From contig NZ_CP108644.1 in NCBI RefSeq assembly GCF_041435495.1, forward strand, positions 1,240,001-1,304,000: 64,000 bases of DNA. Reading direction: 5' to 3'. The notes below the pieces were generated by a model, which was not told the origin of the DNA, ran no database searches, and saw only the letters and a program-made list of their open reading frames with translations. Both the position numbers and the translations under genes were made by a program. The DNA comes from Streptomyces sp. NBC_01116. Lineage in GTDB: Bacteria > Actinomycetota > Actinomycetes > Streptomycetales > Streptomycetaceae. How positions within the stretch are numbered: the first letter of the stretch is position 1; each line of letters opens with the position of its first letter. This document shows, one piece after another, positions 42,354 through 53,061 of this stretch.

Positions 42354-43151
42354 TCAGGCGAGGGAGCCGTACAGGCCGGGGCGGCGGTCGTGCAGATAGG
42401 GGTTGGCGGCGCGCGAGGCCGCCAGGAACTCCGGGTCCACCTCGCCGACGACGAGTTCCTCGCCGCGTCCGGCGCGGGTGCGCACGGTGCCGTCGGGTCC
42501 GGCCAGGCAGCTGAGCCCGACGAACTCGAACTCGCCTTCCGGGCCGGTGCGGTTGACGTACGCCACGTACATCTGGCTCTCGAAGGCCCGTACGGGGATC
42601 ACGGATTCGGCGACGAACTGGAAGGGGTGCATCTGCGCGGTGGGCACCAGCAGCAGATCGGTGCCGGCCAGGGCGTGCGCCCTGACGTTCTCCGGGAACT
42701 CGACGTCGTAGCAGATCAGCAGGCCGACGCGGATGCCGTCGAGGTCGGCCTGGACGACCGTCCGGTCGCCGGGGGTGAACCACTCCTGCTCGAAGCAGCC
42801 GAACAGGTGGGTCTTGCGGTAGTTCGCGAGGCGCCCGCCGTCGGGGCCGATGAGCTGGGACGCGTTGAAGATCCGCTCGCCGTCGCGCTCCGGGTAGCCG
42901 TAGAGGACGGCGAGGCCGTGGCGTGCGGCGATCTCGGCGACGGCCCCGGCGCCGGGCCCGTCGGCGGGCTCGGCCAGTTCGGGGACGGCGTCGCCGATGG
43001 CGTAGCCGGTGAGGAAGAGCTCGGGCGAGACCAGCAGCCGGGCCCCCGCGTCGGCGGCCCGTGCGGCGGCCTCGTCCAGCGCCTTCAGGTTCTCGGCGAC
43101 GGCGCCCGGGCGTCCGGAGCTCTGGAGCAGGGCGGTGCGCAACGACGGCAT
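42354..43151 (-). CDS. Carbon-nitrogen hydrolase (nitrilase superfamily)
   Basis: This 265-residue amidohydrolase has the Glu-Lys-Cys triad: E in LLVSPELFLTGY, K in NYRKTHLFG, and C in GLLICYDVEFPENVR. Members hydrolyse amides, nitriles or carbamoyl groups. In this setting an omega-amidase or carbamoylputrescine amidase-like step is plausible, since an amine oxidase and aldehyde dehydrogenase flank it. The ATG at 43151 with GAGGT upstream gives the standard N-terminus. It is probably the first gene of a two-gene operon with the amine oxidase. Confidence 0.88.
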   Translation of the reverse strand: MPSLRTALLQSSGRPGAVAENLKALDEAAARAADAGARLLVSPELFLTGYAIGDAVPELAEPADGPGAGAVAEIAARHGLAVLYGYPERDGERIFNASQLIGPDGGRLANYRKTHLFGCFEQEWFTPGDRTVVQADLDGIRVGLLICYDVEFPENVRAHALAGTDLLLVPTAQMHPFQFVAESVIPVRAFESQMYVAYVNRTGPEGEFEFVGLSCLAGPDGTVRTRAGRGEELVVGEVDPEFLAASRAANPYLHDRRPGLYGSLA

Positions 43152-43230
43152 GGCTGACCTCGGGCGGTGCGTGCGGGGTGGGGAGACGTATCGAAGGTAC
43201 GTGGCCCGGATCGGCACGGACAAGGCGCGA

Positions 43231-43296
43231 GTGTTGCGTACCGACCGTCGATTCGTTGCGCGGGGAGGGCCTGCCGCGGCGAATCGTTGCGTGCGG
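43231..43296. promoter_or_regulatory. Repeated TCGTTGCG motifs upstream of the nitrilase-type gene
   Basis: GTGTTGCGTAC (43231-43241), ATTCGTTGCGCGG (43251-43263) and GAATCGTTGCGTGCGG (43281-43296) repeat a common TTGCG core between the Lrp gene end and the nitrilase start. A similar sequence occurs upstream of the aldehyde dehydrogenase. They could be binding sites of the nearby Lrp regulator. Confidence 0.4.
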
Positions 43297-43355
43297 CGTC
43301 ATCGCAGGCCAGGGGGGTGACGTGCGCCACTGCCCGGGCAGGCCCGGGAGGGCCC

Positions 43356-43814
43356 TCAGGCGGGCGGGCCCTCCGCCGAATACCGCCGCAGCAGCGGCGA
43401 GAGCACCAGGACGGACTTGGTGCGCTCGACGTACGGCTCCCCCGCGATCCGCTCCAGGACCTGTTCGAAGTGGCGCATGTCGGCGGCGAAGACCTGCACC
43501 ACCGCGTCCGCCTCCCCGGTCACCGTGGAGGCCGAGGCGATCTCCGGGTAGCGGGCGAGGCCCTGCTTGATGGCGTCCGGGGAGGTGTTGCGGCTGCAGT
43601 AGATCTCGATGAAGCCCTCGGTCTCCCAGCCGAGCGCCGCCGGGTCGACCCGCACGGTGAAGCCGGTGATCGCGCCTTCGGCCCGCAGCCGGTCGACGCG
43701 GCGCTTCACGGCGGGGGCGGAGAGGCCGACGATCGCGCCGATGTCGGCGTAGGAGCGCCGGGCGTCTTCGGCGAGGGCGTGGACGATGCGTTCGTCGAGG
43801 TCGTTCAGGCGCAC
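43356..43814 (-). CDS. Lrp/AsnC-family transcriptional regulator
   Basis: This 152-residue regulator has an N-terminal helix-turn-helix (LNDLDERIVHALAEDARRSY to LSAPAVKRRVDRL, residues 3-48) and a C-terminal RAM effector domain (about 65-145, with STVTGEADAVVQVFA). Such proteins sense amino acids and regulate their transport and breakdown. It sits between the aldehyde dehydrogenase and the nitrilase/amine oxidase pair and is the obvious local regulator. The start ATG at 43814 is the only one fitting the fold. Confidence 0.9.
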   Translation of the reverse strand: MRLNDLDERIVHALAEDARRSYADIGAIVGLSAPAVKRRVDRLRAEGAITGFTVRVDPAALGWETEGFIEIYCSRNTSPDAIKQGLARYPEIASASTVTGEADAVVQVFAADMRHFEQVLERIAGEPYVERTKSVLVLSPLLRRYSAEGPPA

Positions 43815-43848
43815 GTCGGGCGGTTCACTTCTCTGCGGTGGGTCGGCT

Positions 43849-43878
43849 TGCGGGAGGCGGAGCGTGCCGCCTCCCGCA
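43849..43878 (-). terminator. Terminator of the aldehyde dehydrogenase gene
   Basis: A perfect 12-bp stem, TGCGGGAGGCGG/CCGCCTCCCGCA, with a 6-base loop lies about 75 bases after the aldehyde dehydrogenase stop and upstream of the Lrp gene. Confidence 0.7.
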
Positions 43879-43953
43879 GTAGACCATGAGCCGCCGTCGC
43901 GGGCGTGCCCGGCGCGGTGGGGCCCGTCCGGCCGGGGCCGGGCGGGAGGGTGC

Positions 43954-45411
43954 TCAGAAGGGGAACCGCGAGCGGCCGTGCTGGATGGAGATCCACTTCT
44001 GGGTGGTGAAGGCCTCGACCATCGAGTCGCCGTTCAACCGGCCGAGGCCGGAGCTCTTCTCGCCGCCGAAGGGGACGATCGGCTCGTCGTGGACGGTGCC
44101 GTCGTTGATGTGGATCATGCCGGTGTGGATGCGCTGGCCGACCCGCACCCCGCGCTCGATGTTGCCGGTGTGGACGGCGCCGCTGAGGCCGTACGGGGTG
44201 TCGTTGGCGATGCGGACGGCCTCGTCCTCACCGTCGAAGGGCACCAGCAGGGCGACGGGTCCGAAGATCTCCTGGTGCAGGACGGGCGAGTCGGCGGCGA
44301 GGCCGGTCAGCACGGAGGGGCTGACCAGGTTGCCGTCGGCGCTGCCGTGCAGCAGGGCCGTCGCCCCGGCCGCCACGGTCTGGTCGACGAGCTTGGAGAT
44401 GGACTCGGCCTGCGAGGAGTTGATCAGCGGGCCGATCTGGGTGGCCGGGTCGGCGGGGTCGCCGACGGTGAGCGAGGCGACCTTGGCGACGAACTTCTCG
44501 GTGAACTCCGCCTCCACGGCGCGGTCGACCAGGATGCGGTTGGCGGCCATGCAGACCTGGCCCTGGTGGACGTACCGGCTGAAGACCGCCGCGTCGACGG
44601 CGTAGTCCACGTCCGCGTCGTCGAGCACGATCAGGGCGCTGTTGCCGCCGAGTTCGAGGACGGCACGCTTGAGGTTGCGGGCGCAGACGGTGGCGACGTG
44701 GCGGCCGACCTTGTCCGAGCCGGTGAAGGAGATGACCTGCGGCACGGGGTGCTCCAGCAGGGTGTCGCCGATCTCCGCGATGTCGGTGATCACGACGTTC
44801 AGGAGCCCAGCGGGCAGCCCGGCGTCCTCGAAGATCCTGGCCAGCAGGGTGCCGCCGCAGATCGGGGTGTTCTGGTGCGGCTTGAGGACGACGGCGTTGC
44901 CGAGGGCCAGCGCGGGGGCGACGGACTTGAGGGAGAGCAGGAAGGGGAAGTTGAACGGGCTGATCACGCCGACGACCCCGACGGGCACGCGGTAGACGCG
45001 GTTCTCCTTGCCCTCGGTCGGCGAGGGGAGGATCTGTCCGGCGGGGCGCAGCGCCAGCTGGATCGCCTCGCGGAGGAACTCCTTGGCCAGGTGCAGTTCG
45101 AAGGCGGCCTTCAGCCGGGTGCCGCCGAGCTCGGCGACGATCGCGTCGCTGATCTCCGGCTCGCGCTCCTCGACGAGGTGCAGCGCCTTCTCCAGGACCG
45201 TCCGCCTGCTGTACGGGTTGGTGTCCGCCCACGCCTGCTGGGCGCGCTCGGCGGCGCGGTAGGCCTGGTCGACCTCGTCGGCGGTGGCGACCGGGATCGA
45301 GGCGAGCTTCTCCCCGTCGAACGGGTTGAAGTCGATGATGTCCCAGGACCCCTTCCCCGGCCTCCACTCGCCGTCGATGTACTGGTGGGCCAGGTCAGTG
45401 AAGAAGGACAT
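43954..45411 (-). CDS. NAD(P)-dependent aldehyde dehydrogenase
   Basis: This 485-residue protein of the ALDH superfamily is closest in character to benzaldehyde/vanillin dehydrogenases. It has the cofactor region GVISPFNFPFLLS, FTGSDKVGRHVA, the general base in VLELGGNSALIVL, and the catalytic cysteine in HQGQVCMAANR. The C-terminal PFGGEKSSGLGR is typical. It oxidises aldehydes to acids and would handle the aldehyde made by the amine oxidase nearby. It has its own promoter region and terminator. Confidence 0.92.
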   Translation of the reverse strand: MSFFTDLAHQYIDGEWRPGKGSWDIIDFNPFDGEKLASIPVATADEVDQAYRAAERAQQAWADTNPYSRRTVLEKALHLVEEREPEISDAIVAELGGTRLKAAFELHLAKEFLREAIQLALRPAGQILPSPTEGKENRVYRVPVGVVGVISPFNFPFLLSLKSVAPALALGNAVVLKPHQNTPICGGTLLARIFEDAGLPAGLLNVVITDIAEIGDTLLEHPVPQVISFTGSDKVGRHVATVCARNLKRAVLELGGNSALIVLDDADVDYAVDAAVFSRYVHQGQVCMAANRILVDRAVEAEFTEKFVAKVASLTVGDPADPATQIGPLINSSQAESISKLVDQTVAAGATALLHGSADGNLVSPSVLTGLAADSPVLHQEIFGPVALLVPFDGEDEAVRIANDTPYGLSGAVHTGNIERGVRVGQRIHTGMIHINDGTVHDEPIVPFGGEKSSGLGRLNGDSMVEAFTTQKWISIQHGRSRFPF

Positions 45412-45462
45412 GAGATCCCTTACCGCTAAGAGGCGGGCAGCTGAGTGGGCTTCATATTACTT

Positions 45463-45476
45463 TCCATGCAACGAAG
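45463..45476 (-). promoter_or_regulatory. TCGTTGCATGG motif in the aldehyde dehydrogenase promoter
   Basis: Read on the minus strand, CTTCGTTGCATGG sits between a -35-like TTCAAC and a -10-like TAATAT (16-base spacing), about 55 bases upstream of the gene. The core matches the repeats upstream of the nitrilase-type gene. Confidence 0.4.
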
Positions 45477-45513
45477 TTGAAGCGCTCCCCCGACCTGCCT
45501 CAAAACGGCCGGA

Positions 45514-45562
45514 AACGACCCTGCCCCCTCCGGCGCGAAGTACCGTAGGGGGCAGGGTCGTT
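45514..45562 (-). terminator. Terminator of guaB1
   Basis: A 16-bp perfect stem, AACGACCCTGCCCCCT with its complement, and a 17-base loop lie 16 bases after the guaB1 stop. It insulates guaB1 from the aldehyde dehydrogenase promoter. Confidence 0.85.
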
Positions 45563-45577
45563 GTGCTGATCGCAGGA

Positions 45578-47352
<1,775 letters not shown>

Positions 47353-48429
47353 GTGGACAGCGAACTGCCGGACATCTACTGCCCGTTCCCGCAGCGGACC
47401 AACCCGCACGTGGCCCACACCCGCGGGCATCTGGACAGCTGGACCAGATGGACGGGTCTGGTCCACCGCGAGTCCGCGAGGGACCGATTCGAACAGGCCG
47501 ATTTCGGGTCGTTCGTCGGCATGGTCTATCCGACCGCCGACGAGGAGAACCTCGATCTGGTGGCCGACTGGTTCGTCTGGCTCTTCCTCGTCGACGACCA
47601 GCTCGACGACGGCCACCTCGGGCGCTCACCCGACCGGGTGAGGGACGTCGTCGAACGGATGCGGGCGGTGGTCGACGGCTCCGCCCCCGAGCCGCTGCCG
47701 GGCGAGAACGCCCCGGCCGCCGTGACGGCCCTGGCCGACCTGTGGAAACGTACGACGCCGAACGCCGCCCCGCACTGGCGGACCCGGTTCGCCTGGCACC
47801 TGGTCACCTACCTCACGACCGCCACGACCTGGGAGGCGGGGAACCGCGCCGAGGAGGTGGTGCCCTCGGAGGACACGTACATAGCCAAGCGGCGGCACAC
47901 CGGGGCCATCCACGTCTGTATGGACCTCATAGAGATCGTGGCGGGCATCGACGCCCCGGAGTCGATCCACAACGACCCCCGCTTCATCACCGCCCTGGAA
48001 GCCGCGTGCAACCACGTGTGCTGGGCGAATGACGTGTACTCCTTCGAGAAGGAGCAGGTGCTCGGCGAGATCCACAACCTCGTCCACCTGGTCCGCCACC
48101 ACCGGGGCCTCGGGGAGCAGCAGGCGCTGGACCACGTCGCGGAGCGCCTCGCGAGGGAGACCGAGCGGTTCCTGACCGCCGAGGACGAGCTGCTGGAGCT
48201 GTATCCGGAGCTGTCCGGGCTGCTGGTGCCCTACCTCGACGGGATGCGGAGCTGGATGCGCGGCAACCTGGACTGGTCCCGCCGGACGCCGCGCTACAAC
48301 CCCGCCGACGTGGGTCAGTACGAGGAGCCCGAGGAGTATCTGGAGGAGACCGTGCTGGGCGTTCCGTCCGCGCGCGCCGAGGCCGCCGCCCCCGCCCCGT
48401 GCGCGGCCGAGGCCCCGCCGGGCGGCTGA
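47353..48429 (+). CDS. Class I terpene synthase (probable sesquiterpene cyclase)
   Basis: This protein of about 358 residues has the two metal-binding motifs of class I terpene cyclases: DDQLDD (81-86) and the NSE triad NDVYSFEKE (N226, S230, E234). It also has the C-terminal Arg-Tyr pair in TPRYNP. It should cyclise a prenyl diphosphate, most likely farnesyl diphosphate, given its length. The start is uncertain: the GTG at 47353 gives the usual VDSELPDIYCPFPQRTNPH beginning, but the nearest GGAGAGG is 14 bases upstream. No P450 or prenyl diphosphate synthase is adjacent. The product cannot be predicted. Confidence 0.9.
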   Translation: MDSELPDIYCPFPQRTNPHVAHTRGHLDSWTRWTGLVHRESARDRFEQADFGSFVGMVYPTADEENLDLVADWFVWLFLVDDQLDDGHLGRSPDRVRDVVERMRAVVDGSAPEPLPGENAPAAVTALADLWKRTTPNAAPHWRTRFAWHLVTYLTTATTWEAGNRAEEVVPSEDTYIAKRRHTGAIHVCMDLIEIVAGIDAPESIHNDPRFITALEAACNHVCWANDVYSFEKEQVLGEIHNLVHLVRHHRGLGEQQALDHVAERLARETERFLTAEDELLELYPELSGLLVPYLDGMRSWMRGNLDWSRRTPRYNPADVGQYEEPEEYLEETVLGVPSARAEAAAPAPCAAEAPPGG

Positions 48430-48446
48430 AAGCGGGTCAGGACGGG

Positions 48447-48484
48447 CCGAGGGCCGTGCACCGGATGCGGTGCACGGCCCTCGG
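48447..48484. terminator. Bidirectional terminator between terpene synthase and SorC gene
   Basis: A perfect 17-bp stem (48447-48463 with 48468-48484) and a GATG loop lie between the two convergent stops. Confidence 0.88.
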
Positions 48485-48499
48485 TGTGTTCCGCTCGGT

Positions 48500-49525
48500 T
48501 CACTCCCCGTCGGGGTCGGCCCGCTCCAGCGCCGGACGGGTGCCCGCGGGGGACTCGGTGAGCAGGAAGTCGGCCGCGGCGGTGTCCGTCACCAGGCTGG
48601 TGACGAGGCCGGAGCGCAGCACCGCGCCGATCGCCGCCGCCTTGCGCTGACCGCCCGCGATCGCGACCACCTCGGGGATCCGGCGCAGCCGGTCCGCCTC
48701 CACGGTGATGCAGCGCTCCCCCAGGTCACGGCCGACCCGGCGGCCCTCGGAGTCGAAGAGGTGCGCGGACATCTCGGCGGCGACACCGAGCGAGGCGTAG
48801 TGGGCGCGCTCGGCGTCCGAGAGCATGTCGTGGACCGTCGAGATGCCCGGCTCCCAGGAGCCGATGGAGACGGCGGCGACCGTCACCTTGTCGAAGTACT
48901 CGAAGGCGCGGGCGATACCGGTCTGCTCGCGCAGCGCGGCGGCCGTCGCGGGGTCGGGCAGCAGCATCGGGGCGTAGATGGGATGCGCCTCGCCGCCGGA
49001 GACCTGCGCCGCCCGGCGGACCGCCTCGACCGAGCCGCGCTCGGCGGTGCCCGCGTCGTACACGCCGGTCAGCTGGACGACCGTGCACGGAGGGAGCCGG
49101 TCGAGGGCGGCCGCCATGTGGATGGTGGAGCGGCCCCAGGCCAGGCCGAGCACATCACCCTCGGCGACCAGCTCGCCGAGGAGGTCGGCCGCGACCTCGC
49201 CGAGGTTCTCCGGGTCGGGGGCGTCCTCCTGCTCCTCGGCCGGGGACTCGACGACCACCGCGTGCCGCAGCCCGTAACGGGCCCGCAGGGCGTCGGAGCG
49301 TTCGGCGTCCAGCTCGGCCGGCACCCGGATCTCGATGCGTACGAGATCGCGTTCGAGGGCCGTCTCCAGGACCCGGGCCACCTTGAAGCGGCTCACGCCG
49401 AACTCCTCGGCGATCTGGATCTTGGACTTGCCCTCCAGGTAGAACCGGCGGGCCATGGCCGCCGCCTGCACCAGCTCCGCGGGTCCCATCCGCATGGCTG
49501 ACCGACCCGCCGAGATGCCAGACAC
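48500..49525 (-). CDS. SorC/DeoR-type sugar-binding transcriptional regulator
   Basis: This 341-residue protein has an N-terminal helix-turn-helix (KSKIQIAEEFGVSRFKVARVL, about residues 32-52) and a SorC sugar-binding domain (about 70-335) similar to CggR and DeoR-like regulators that bind phosphosugars. I chose the GTG at 49525, 6 bases after GAGGAG; a GTG eight codons earlier is also open. It is conserved just downstream of rpe on the same strand in Streptomyces, suggesting control linked to pentose phosphate metabolism. Confidence 0.88.
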   Translation of the reverse strand: MSGISAGRSAMRMGPAELVQAAAMARRFYLEGKSKIQIAEEFGVSRFKVARVLETALERDLVRIEIRVPAELDAERSDALRARYGLRHAVVVESPAEEQEDAPDPENLGEVAADLLGELVAEGDVLGLAWGRSTIHMAAALDRLPPCTVVQLTGVYDAGTAERGSVEAVRRAAQVSGGEAHPIYAPMLLPDPATAAALREQTGIARAFEYFDKVTVAAVSIGSWEPGISTVHDMLSDAERAHYASLGVAAEMSAHLFDSEGRRVGRDLGERCITVEADRLRRIPEVVAIAGGQRKAAAIGAVLRSGLVTSLVTDTAAADFLLTESPAGTRPALERADPDGE

Positions 49526-49628
49526 CGCGATCTCCTCACTGCTGTTCACACGCCCGATACGCCGTTCATCCTGTCAGATCCGGCGATCCTTGATCGGCCC
49601 TGTCGGACCGCGTTCATCTGCCCTTGGT

Positions 49629-50312
49629 TCAGTGTCCGCATGCCCAGGGGGCGACGGCCGTGGCCGCGTCCGCCTGCGCCCGCAGCTCCCGCACCGCCGC
49701 GGCCGGGTCCTGCGCGCCGTAGACCGCCGAGCCCGCCACGAAGACGTCGGCGCCGGCCTCGGCGCAGCGCTCGATGGTGGTGGCCGAGATGCCGCCGTCG
49801 ACCTGGAGCCACAGTTCGAGGCCGTGCTTGCTGATCAGCTCCCGGGTGCGGCGGATCTTCGGCAGCATGATGTCCAGGAAGGACTGGCCGCCGAAGCCCG
49901 GCTCGACCGTCATGATCAGCAGCATGTCCAGCTCGGGCAGCAGGTCCTCGTACGGCTCGATGGGCGTCGCGGGCTTGAGCGCCATCGAGGCGCGCGCCCC
50001 CTTCGCCCGGATCTCCCGCGCCAGGCGCACCGGGGCCGCCGCGGCCTCCGCGTGGAAGGTGACGGACCCGGCCCCCGCCTCCACGTACTGGGGGGCCCAG
50101 CGGTCCGCGTCCTCGATCATGAGGTGGCAGTCCAGCGGGGTGTCCGTGGCCTTGCTGAGCGCCTCGACGATCGGCACGCCGAGGGTCAGGTTGGGCACGA
50201 AGTGGTTGTCCATGACATCGACGTGGAGCCAGTCCGCGCCTTCGACGGCCTTCGCCTCCTCGGCGAGACGCGCGAAATCGGCGGACAGGATGCTGGGGTT
50301 GATCTGCGCCAT
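49629..50312 (-). CDS. rpe: Ribulose-phosphate 3-epimerase
   Basis: Rpe interconverts ribulose 5-phosphate and xylulose 5-phosphate. The 227-residue TIM barrel begins [16 protein letters not shown]. It shows the metal-binding [35 protein letters not shown] and the catalytic aspartate in LQVDGGI, all conserved. It follows rsmB with a 189-base gap and precedes the SorC-type regulator. The C-terminal tail ([14 protein letters not shown]) is slightly longer than usual and not conserved. Confidence 0.96.
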   Translation of the reverse strand: MAQINPSILSADFARLAEEAKAVEGADWLHVDVMDNHFVPNLTLGVPIVEALSKATDTPLDCHLMIEDADRWAPQYVEAGAGSVTFHAEAAAAPVRLAREIRAKGARASMALKPATPIEPYEDLLPELDMLLIMTVEPGFGGQSFLDIMLPKIRRTRELISKHGLELWLQVDGGISATTIERCAEAGADVFVAGSAVYGAQDPAAAVRELRAQADAATAVAPWACGH

Positions 50313-50501
50313 GACCCAAGCCTGCCACGTCTCCCGCCCGTTCCCCGCCTCGATGCGCTCCGAAGCCCCACAGGGCCATCACACTTCGCACATTCTGCGC
50401 ATTTTGCCAGCGCTTTACCGTTCCTTTGCCGCCCTCGGGGCGAGACCGGCAGACGCGGGGCCGAACGGCCGGACACGGCCGCCAGCCCGCGTGCGGGAGG
50501 C

Positions 50502-51935
50502 TCAGCCGGTCCGGCGCAGCAGCGCCAGGTACATCGCGTCCGTGCCGTGCAGATGCGGCCACAGCTGGACGTCGGGGCCGTCCCCCAGCGCGGGCACCCC
50601 GGGCATCAGCGGGCGGGCGTCGATCCACTCCGCCTCCACCGGCTCCCCGCCCCGGCCCCTGAGGACGTCCTCGACCACCACGCGGGTCTCCGCGAGATGC
50701 GGCGAACAGGTCGCGTAGCCGACCACGCCGCCGACCCGTACGGCCTTCAACGCCTCGCGCAGCAGGCCGCGTTGGAGCGGGGCGAAGGCTTCCAGGTCCT
50801 CGGCGCGGCGCCGCCAGCGGGACTCCGGGCGGCGCCGCAGAGCGCCCAGGCCGGAGCAGGGCACGTCCATCAGGATCCGGTCGAAACTGCCGGGCAGCCA
50901 CGGCGGACGGGTGCCGTCCGCGGTGATCACCTGATACGGGCCGGGGTTACCGGCGAGCGCCCGCTCGACCAGCCGGGCGCGGTGCGGCTGCTTCTCGGCC
51001 GCGAGCAGGGCGGCGCCCCGTCCGGCGGCGAGGGCGGCCAGCAGGGCGGCCTTGCCGCCGGGGCCGGCGCAGCCGTCCAGCCAGCGGGTGTCGCGGCCCT
51101 CGACGGGTGCGGCGGCCAGGGCCGCGGCGACGAGCTGGCTGCCCTCGTCCTGGACGCCCGCCCGGCCCTCCTGGACGGCCTCCAGCGCTCCGGGCTCGCC
51201 GCCCTCGGCCATCCGGACCGCGTACGGGGACCAGCGGCCCGGCAGGGAGTTGTCCTCGCCGAGCGCCTTGGCCAGCTCATCGGTGGTGGAGCGGCCGGGG
51301 CGGGCCGCCAGCGTCACCTCGGGCCGCTCGTTGTCGGCTTCCAGCAGGTCCTCGATGCCCGCCCGGCCGCCGCCCAGCGCGTCCCAGAGGGCGGAGACGA
51401 TCCAGCGGGGGTGCGAGTGCACGACGGACAGGTGGTCCTCGGCGTCCTCGTCGTACGGCGGGGCGACCTTCTCCACCCAGCCGTCGAGGTCGTGCGCGGT
51501 GACCTTGCGCAGCACCGCGTTGACGAACTTCGCACGCCCCTCCCCCAGCACCACCCGGGCCAGCTCCACACTGGCGGAGACGGCCGCGTGGGTGGGGATG
51601 CGGGTGCCGAGCAGCTGGTGGACGCCCATGTTCAGGACGTCGAGGACCGGCGGGTCCACCTCGCGCAGCGGCCGGTCGACGCAGGCCGCCACGATCGCGT
51701 CGTACGTGCCCTGGCGGCGCAGCGTCCCGTAGACCAGCTCGGTCGCCAGCGCCGCGTCCCGGCCGTCGAAGTCGCCCTTGGCGCGGGCCTTCTTCAGCAG
51801 CGGGGGCAGCACGAGGTTGGCGTACGCGTCGCGCTCGTCGACGGCCCGGAGCGCCTCGAAGGCGAGGAACCGCACGGGGTCCTTCTGCGGACGGCGGTGG
51901 GGCTTGGCGGGACGGCGACGCGGCTGGTCGTTCAC
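50502..51935 (-). CDS. rsmB: 16S rRNA m5C967 methyltransferase (RsmB/Fmu family)
   Basis: This 477-residue protein has an N-terminal NusB-like RNA-binding domain (about 20-160, AYANLVLPPLLKKA) and a C-terminal SAM-dependent Rossmann domain. The latter has LDGCAGPGGKAALLA, the catalytic-site MDVPCSGLGALRRRP, and the second cysteine in YATCSPHLAET. I chose the GTG at 51935 with GGAG ten bases upstream. It sits downstream of fmt on the same strand, the common fmt-rsmB arrangement. Confidence 0.93.
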   Translation of the reverse strand: MNDQPRRRPAKPHRRPQKDPVRFLAFEALRAVDERDAYANLVLPPLLKKARAKGDFDGRDAALATELVYGTLRRQGTYDAIVAACVDRPLREVDPPVLDVLNMGVHQLLGTRIPTHAAVSASVELARVVLGEGRAKFVNAVLRKVTAHDLDGWVEKVAPPYDEDAEDHLSVVHSHPRWIVSALWDALGGGRAGIEDLLEADNERPEVTLAARPGRSTTDELAKALGEDNSLPGRWSPYAVRMAEGGEPGALEAVQEGRAGVQDEGSQLVAAALAAAPVEGRDTRWLDGCAGPGGKAALLAALAAGRGAALLAAEKQPHRARLVERALAGNPGPYQVITADGTRPPWLPGSFDRILMDVPCSGLGALRRRPESRWRRRAEDLEAFAPLQRGLLREALKAVRVGGVVGYATCSPHLAETRVVVEDVLRGRGGEPVEAEWIDARPLMPGVPALGDGPDVQLWPHLHGTDAMYLALLRRTG

Positions 51936-52073
51936 GTGAAAGGTGCTCCGCTGATGGTGAGAGGGGCGAACCCTCCCAGCGTACGTCGCCGTCCCCGGGC
52001 GCCCGAACGGCAGCCCGGGCCCGTCGAACACCACCCGGGGCCCGGCGCGCCCCTGCCGCGCTCGGGCGTCCCG

Positions 52074-53006
52074 CTACAGGCCGAGCAGCTCGCCGTGGAC
52101 GATGCGGACGCCGCGCGCCCAGTCGGCGCCCTTCATCGGCTTCTTGCCCTGCGGCTGGACCCAGAGCAGCTCGACCGCGTGCGATCCGGTGCCCACGTAC
52201 ACGTTGTTCTTGGCGGCCGACAGCTCGCCGGGGGCCAGGTCGGTGCGGTCCAGCACCGGCGTGGCCTGGATCAGCTTGAGCCGCTCGCCGCGGAAGAGGG
52301 TCCAGGCGCCGGGGGCCGGGGTGCAGCCGCGCACCACCCGGTCGACCCGCAGGGCGGGCGCGGACCACTGGACCTGGGCGTCCTCGACGGTGATCTTCGG
52401 GGCCAGGGTGACGCCGTCATGGGGCTGGGGCACGGCGTGCAGCGTGCCGTCCTCGATGCCGTCCATGGTGGCGGCGAGCAGCCCGGCGCCCGCGAAGGCG
52501 AGCCGAGTGAGCAGGTCGCCGCTGGTGTCGGTGGGCCGGACCTCCTCGGTGAGGACGCCGTAGACCGGGCCGGAGTCCAGGCCCTCCTCGATCAGGAAGG
52601 TCGACGCTCCGGTCACCTCGTCCCCGGCCATCACCGCGTGCTGGACCGGCGCCGCGCCGCGCCAGGCGGGCAGCAGCGAGAAGTGCAGGTTGACCCAGCC
52701 CCGGGCGGGCACGTCGAGGGCGACCCTGGGCAGCAGGGCCCCGTAGGCGACGACCGGGCAGCAGTCCGGGGCGATCTCGCGCAGCCGGGCGAGGAACTCC
52801 TCGTCGCGGGGGATCGCGGGCTTGAGCACCTCGATCCCGGCCTCCTCCGCCCGCTCGGCCACCGGACTCGCGACGAGCCGGCGGCCCCGCCCTGCGTGGG
52901 CGTCAGGACGGGTCACGACGGCGGCCACCTCGTGGCGGCCGGAGGCGATCAGGGCGTCCAGTGCGGGGACGGCGACTTCGGGGGTGCCGGCGAAGACGAG
53001 CTTCAT
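52074..53006 (-). CDS. fmt: Methionyl-tRNA formyltransferase
   Basis: Fmt formylates initiator Met-tRNA using 10-formyl-tetrahydrofolate. The 310-residue protein begins [19 protein letters not shown] and shows the signature [25 protein letters not shown], with the catalytic Asn/His and a later aspartate, and a C-terminal OB-like tRNA-binding domain (about 205-310). The ATG at 53006 gives the standard N-terminus; no strong Shine-Dalgarno is seen. The second MITE-like element begins 56 bases upstream and so lies in its promoter region. Confidence 0.96.
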   Translation of the reverse strand: MKLVFAGTPEVAVPALDALIASGRHEVAAVVTRPDAHAGRGRRLVASPVAERAEEAGIEVLKPAIPRDEEFLARLREIAPDCCPVVAYGALLPRVALDVPARGWVNLHFSLLPAWRGAAPVQHAVMAGDEVTGASTFLIEEGLDSGPVYGVLTEEVRPTDTSGDLLTRLAFAGAGLLAATMDGIEDGTLHAVPQPHDGVTLAPKITVEDAQVQWSAPALRVDRVVRGCTPAPGAWTLFRGERLKLIQATPVLDRTDLAPGELSAAKNNVYVGTGSHAVELLWVQPQGKKPMKGADWARGVRIVHGELLGL

Positions 53007-53061
53007 GGGTGGCTGACTGCCTCTCGGGCCAAGACGTACGGTGACGAGCAGCACACCAGTC

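Noticed and set aside
45426..45467. A 13-codon frame (MESNMKPTQLPAS) before the aldehyde dehydrogenase, as a leader peptide
   Set aside because: There is no Shine-Dalgarno sequence and no attenuator structure behind it. It overlaps the predicted promoter -10 region, so it is probably not translated.
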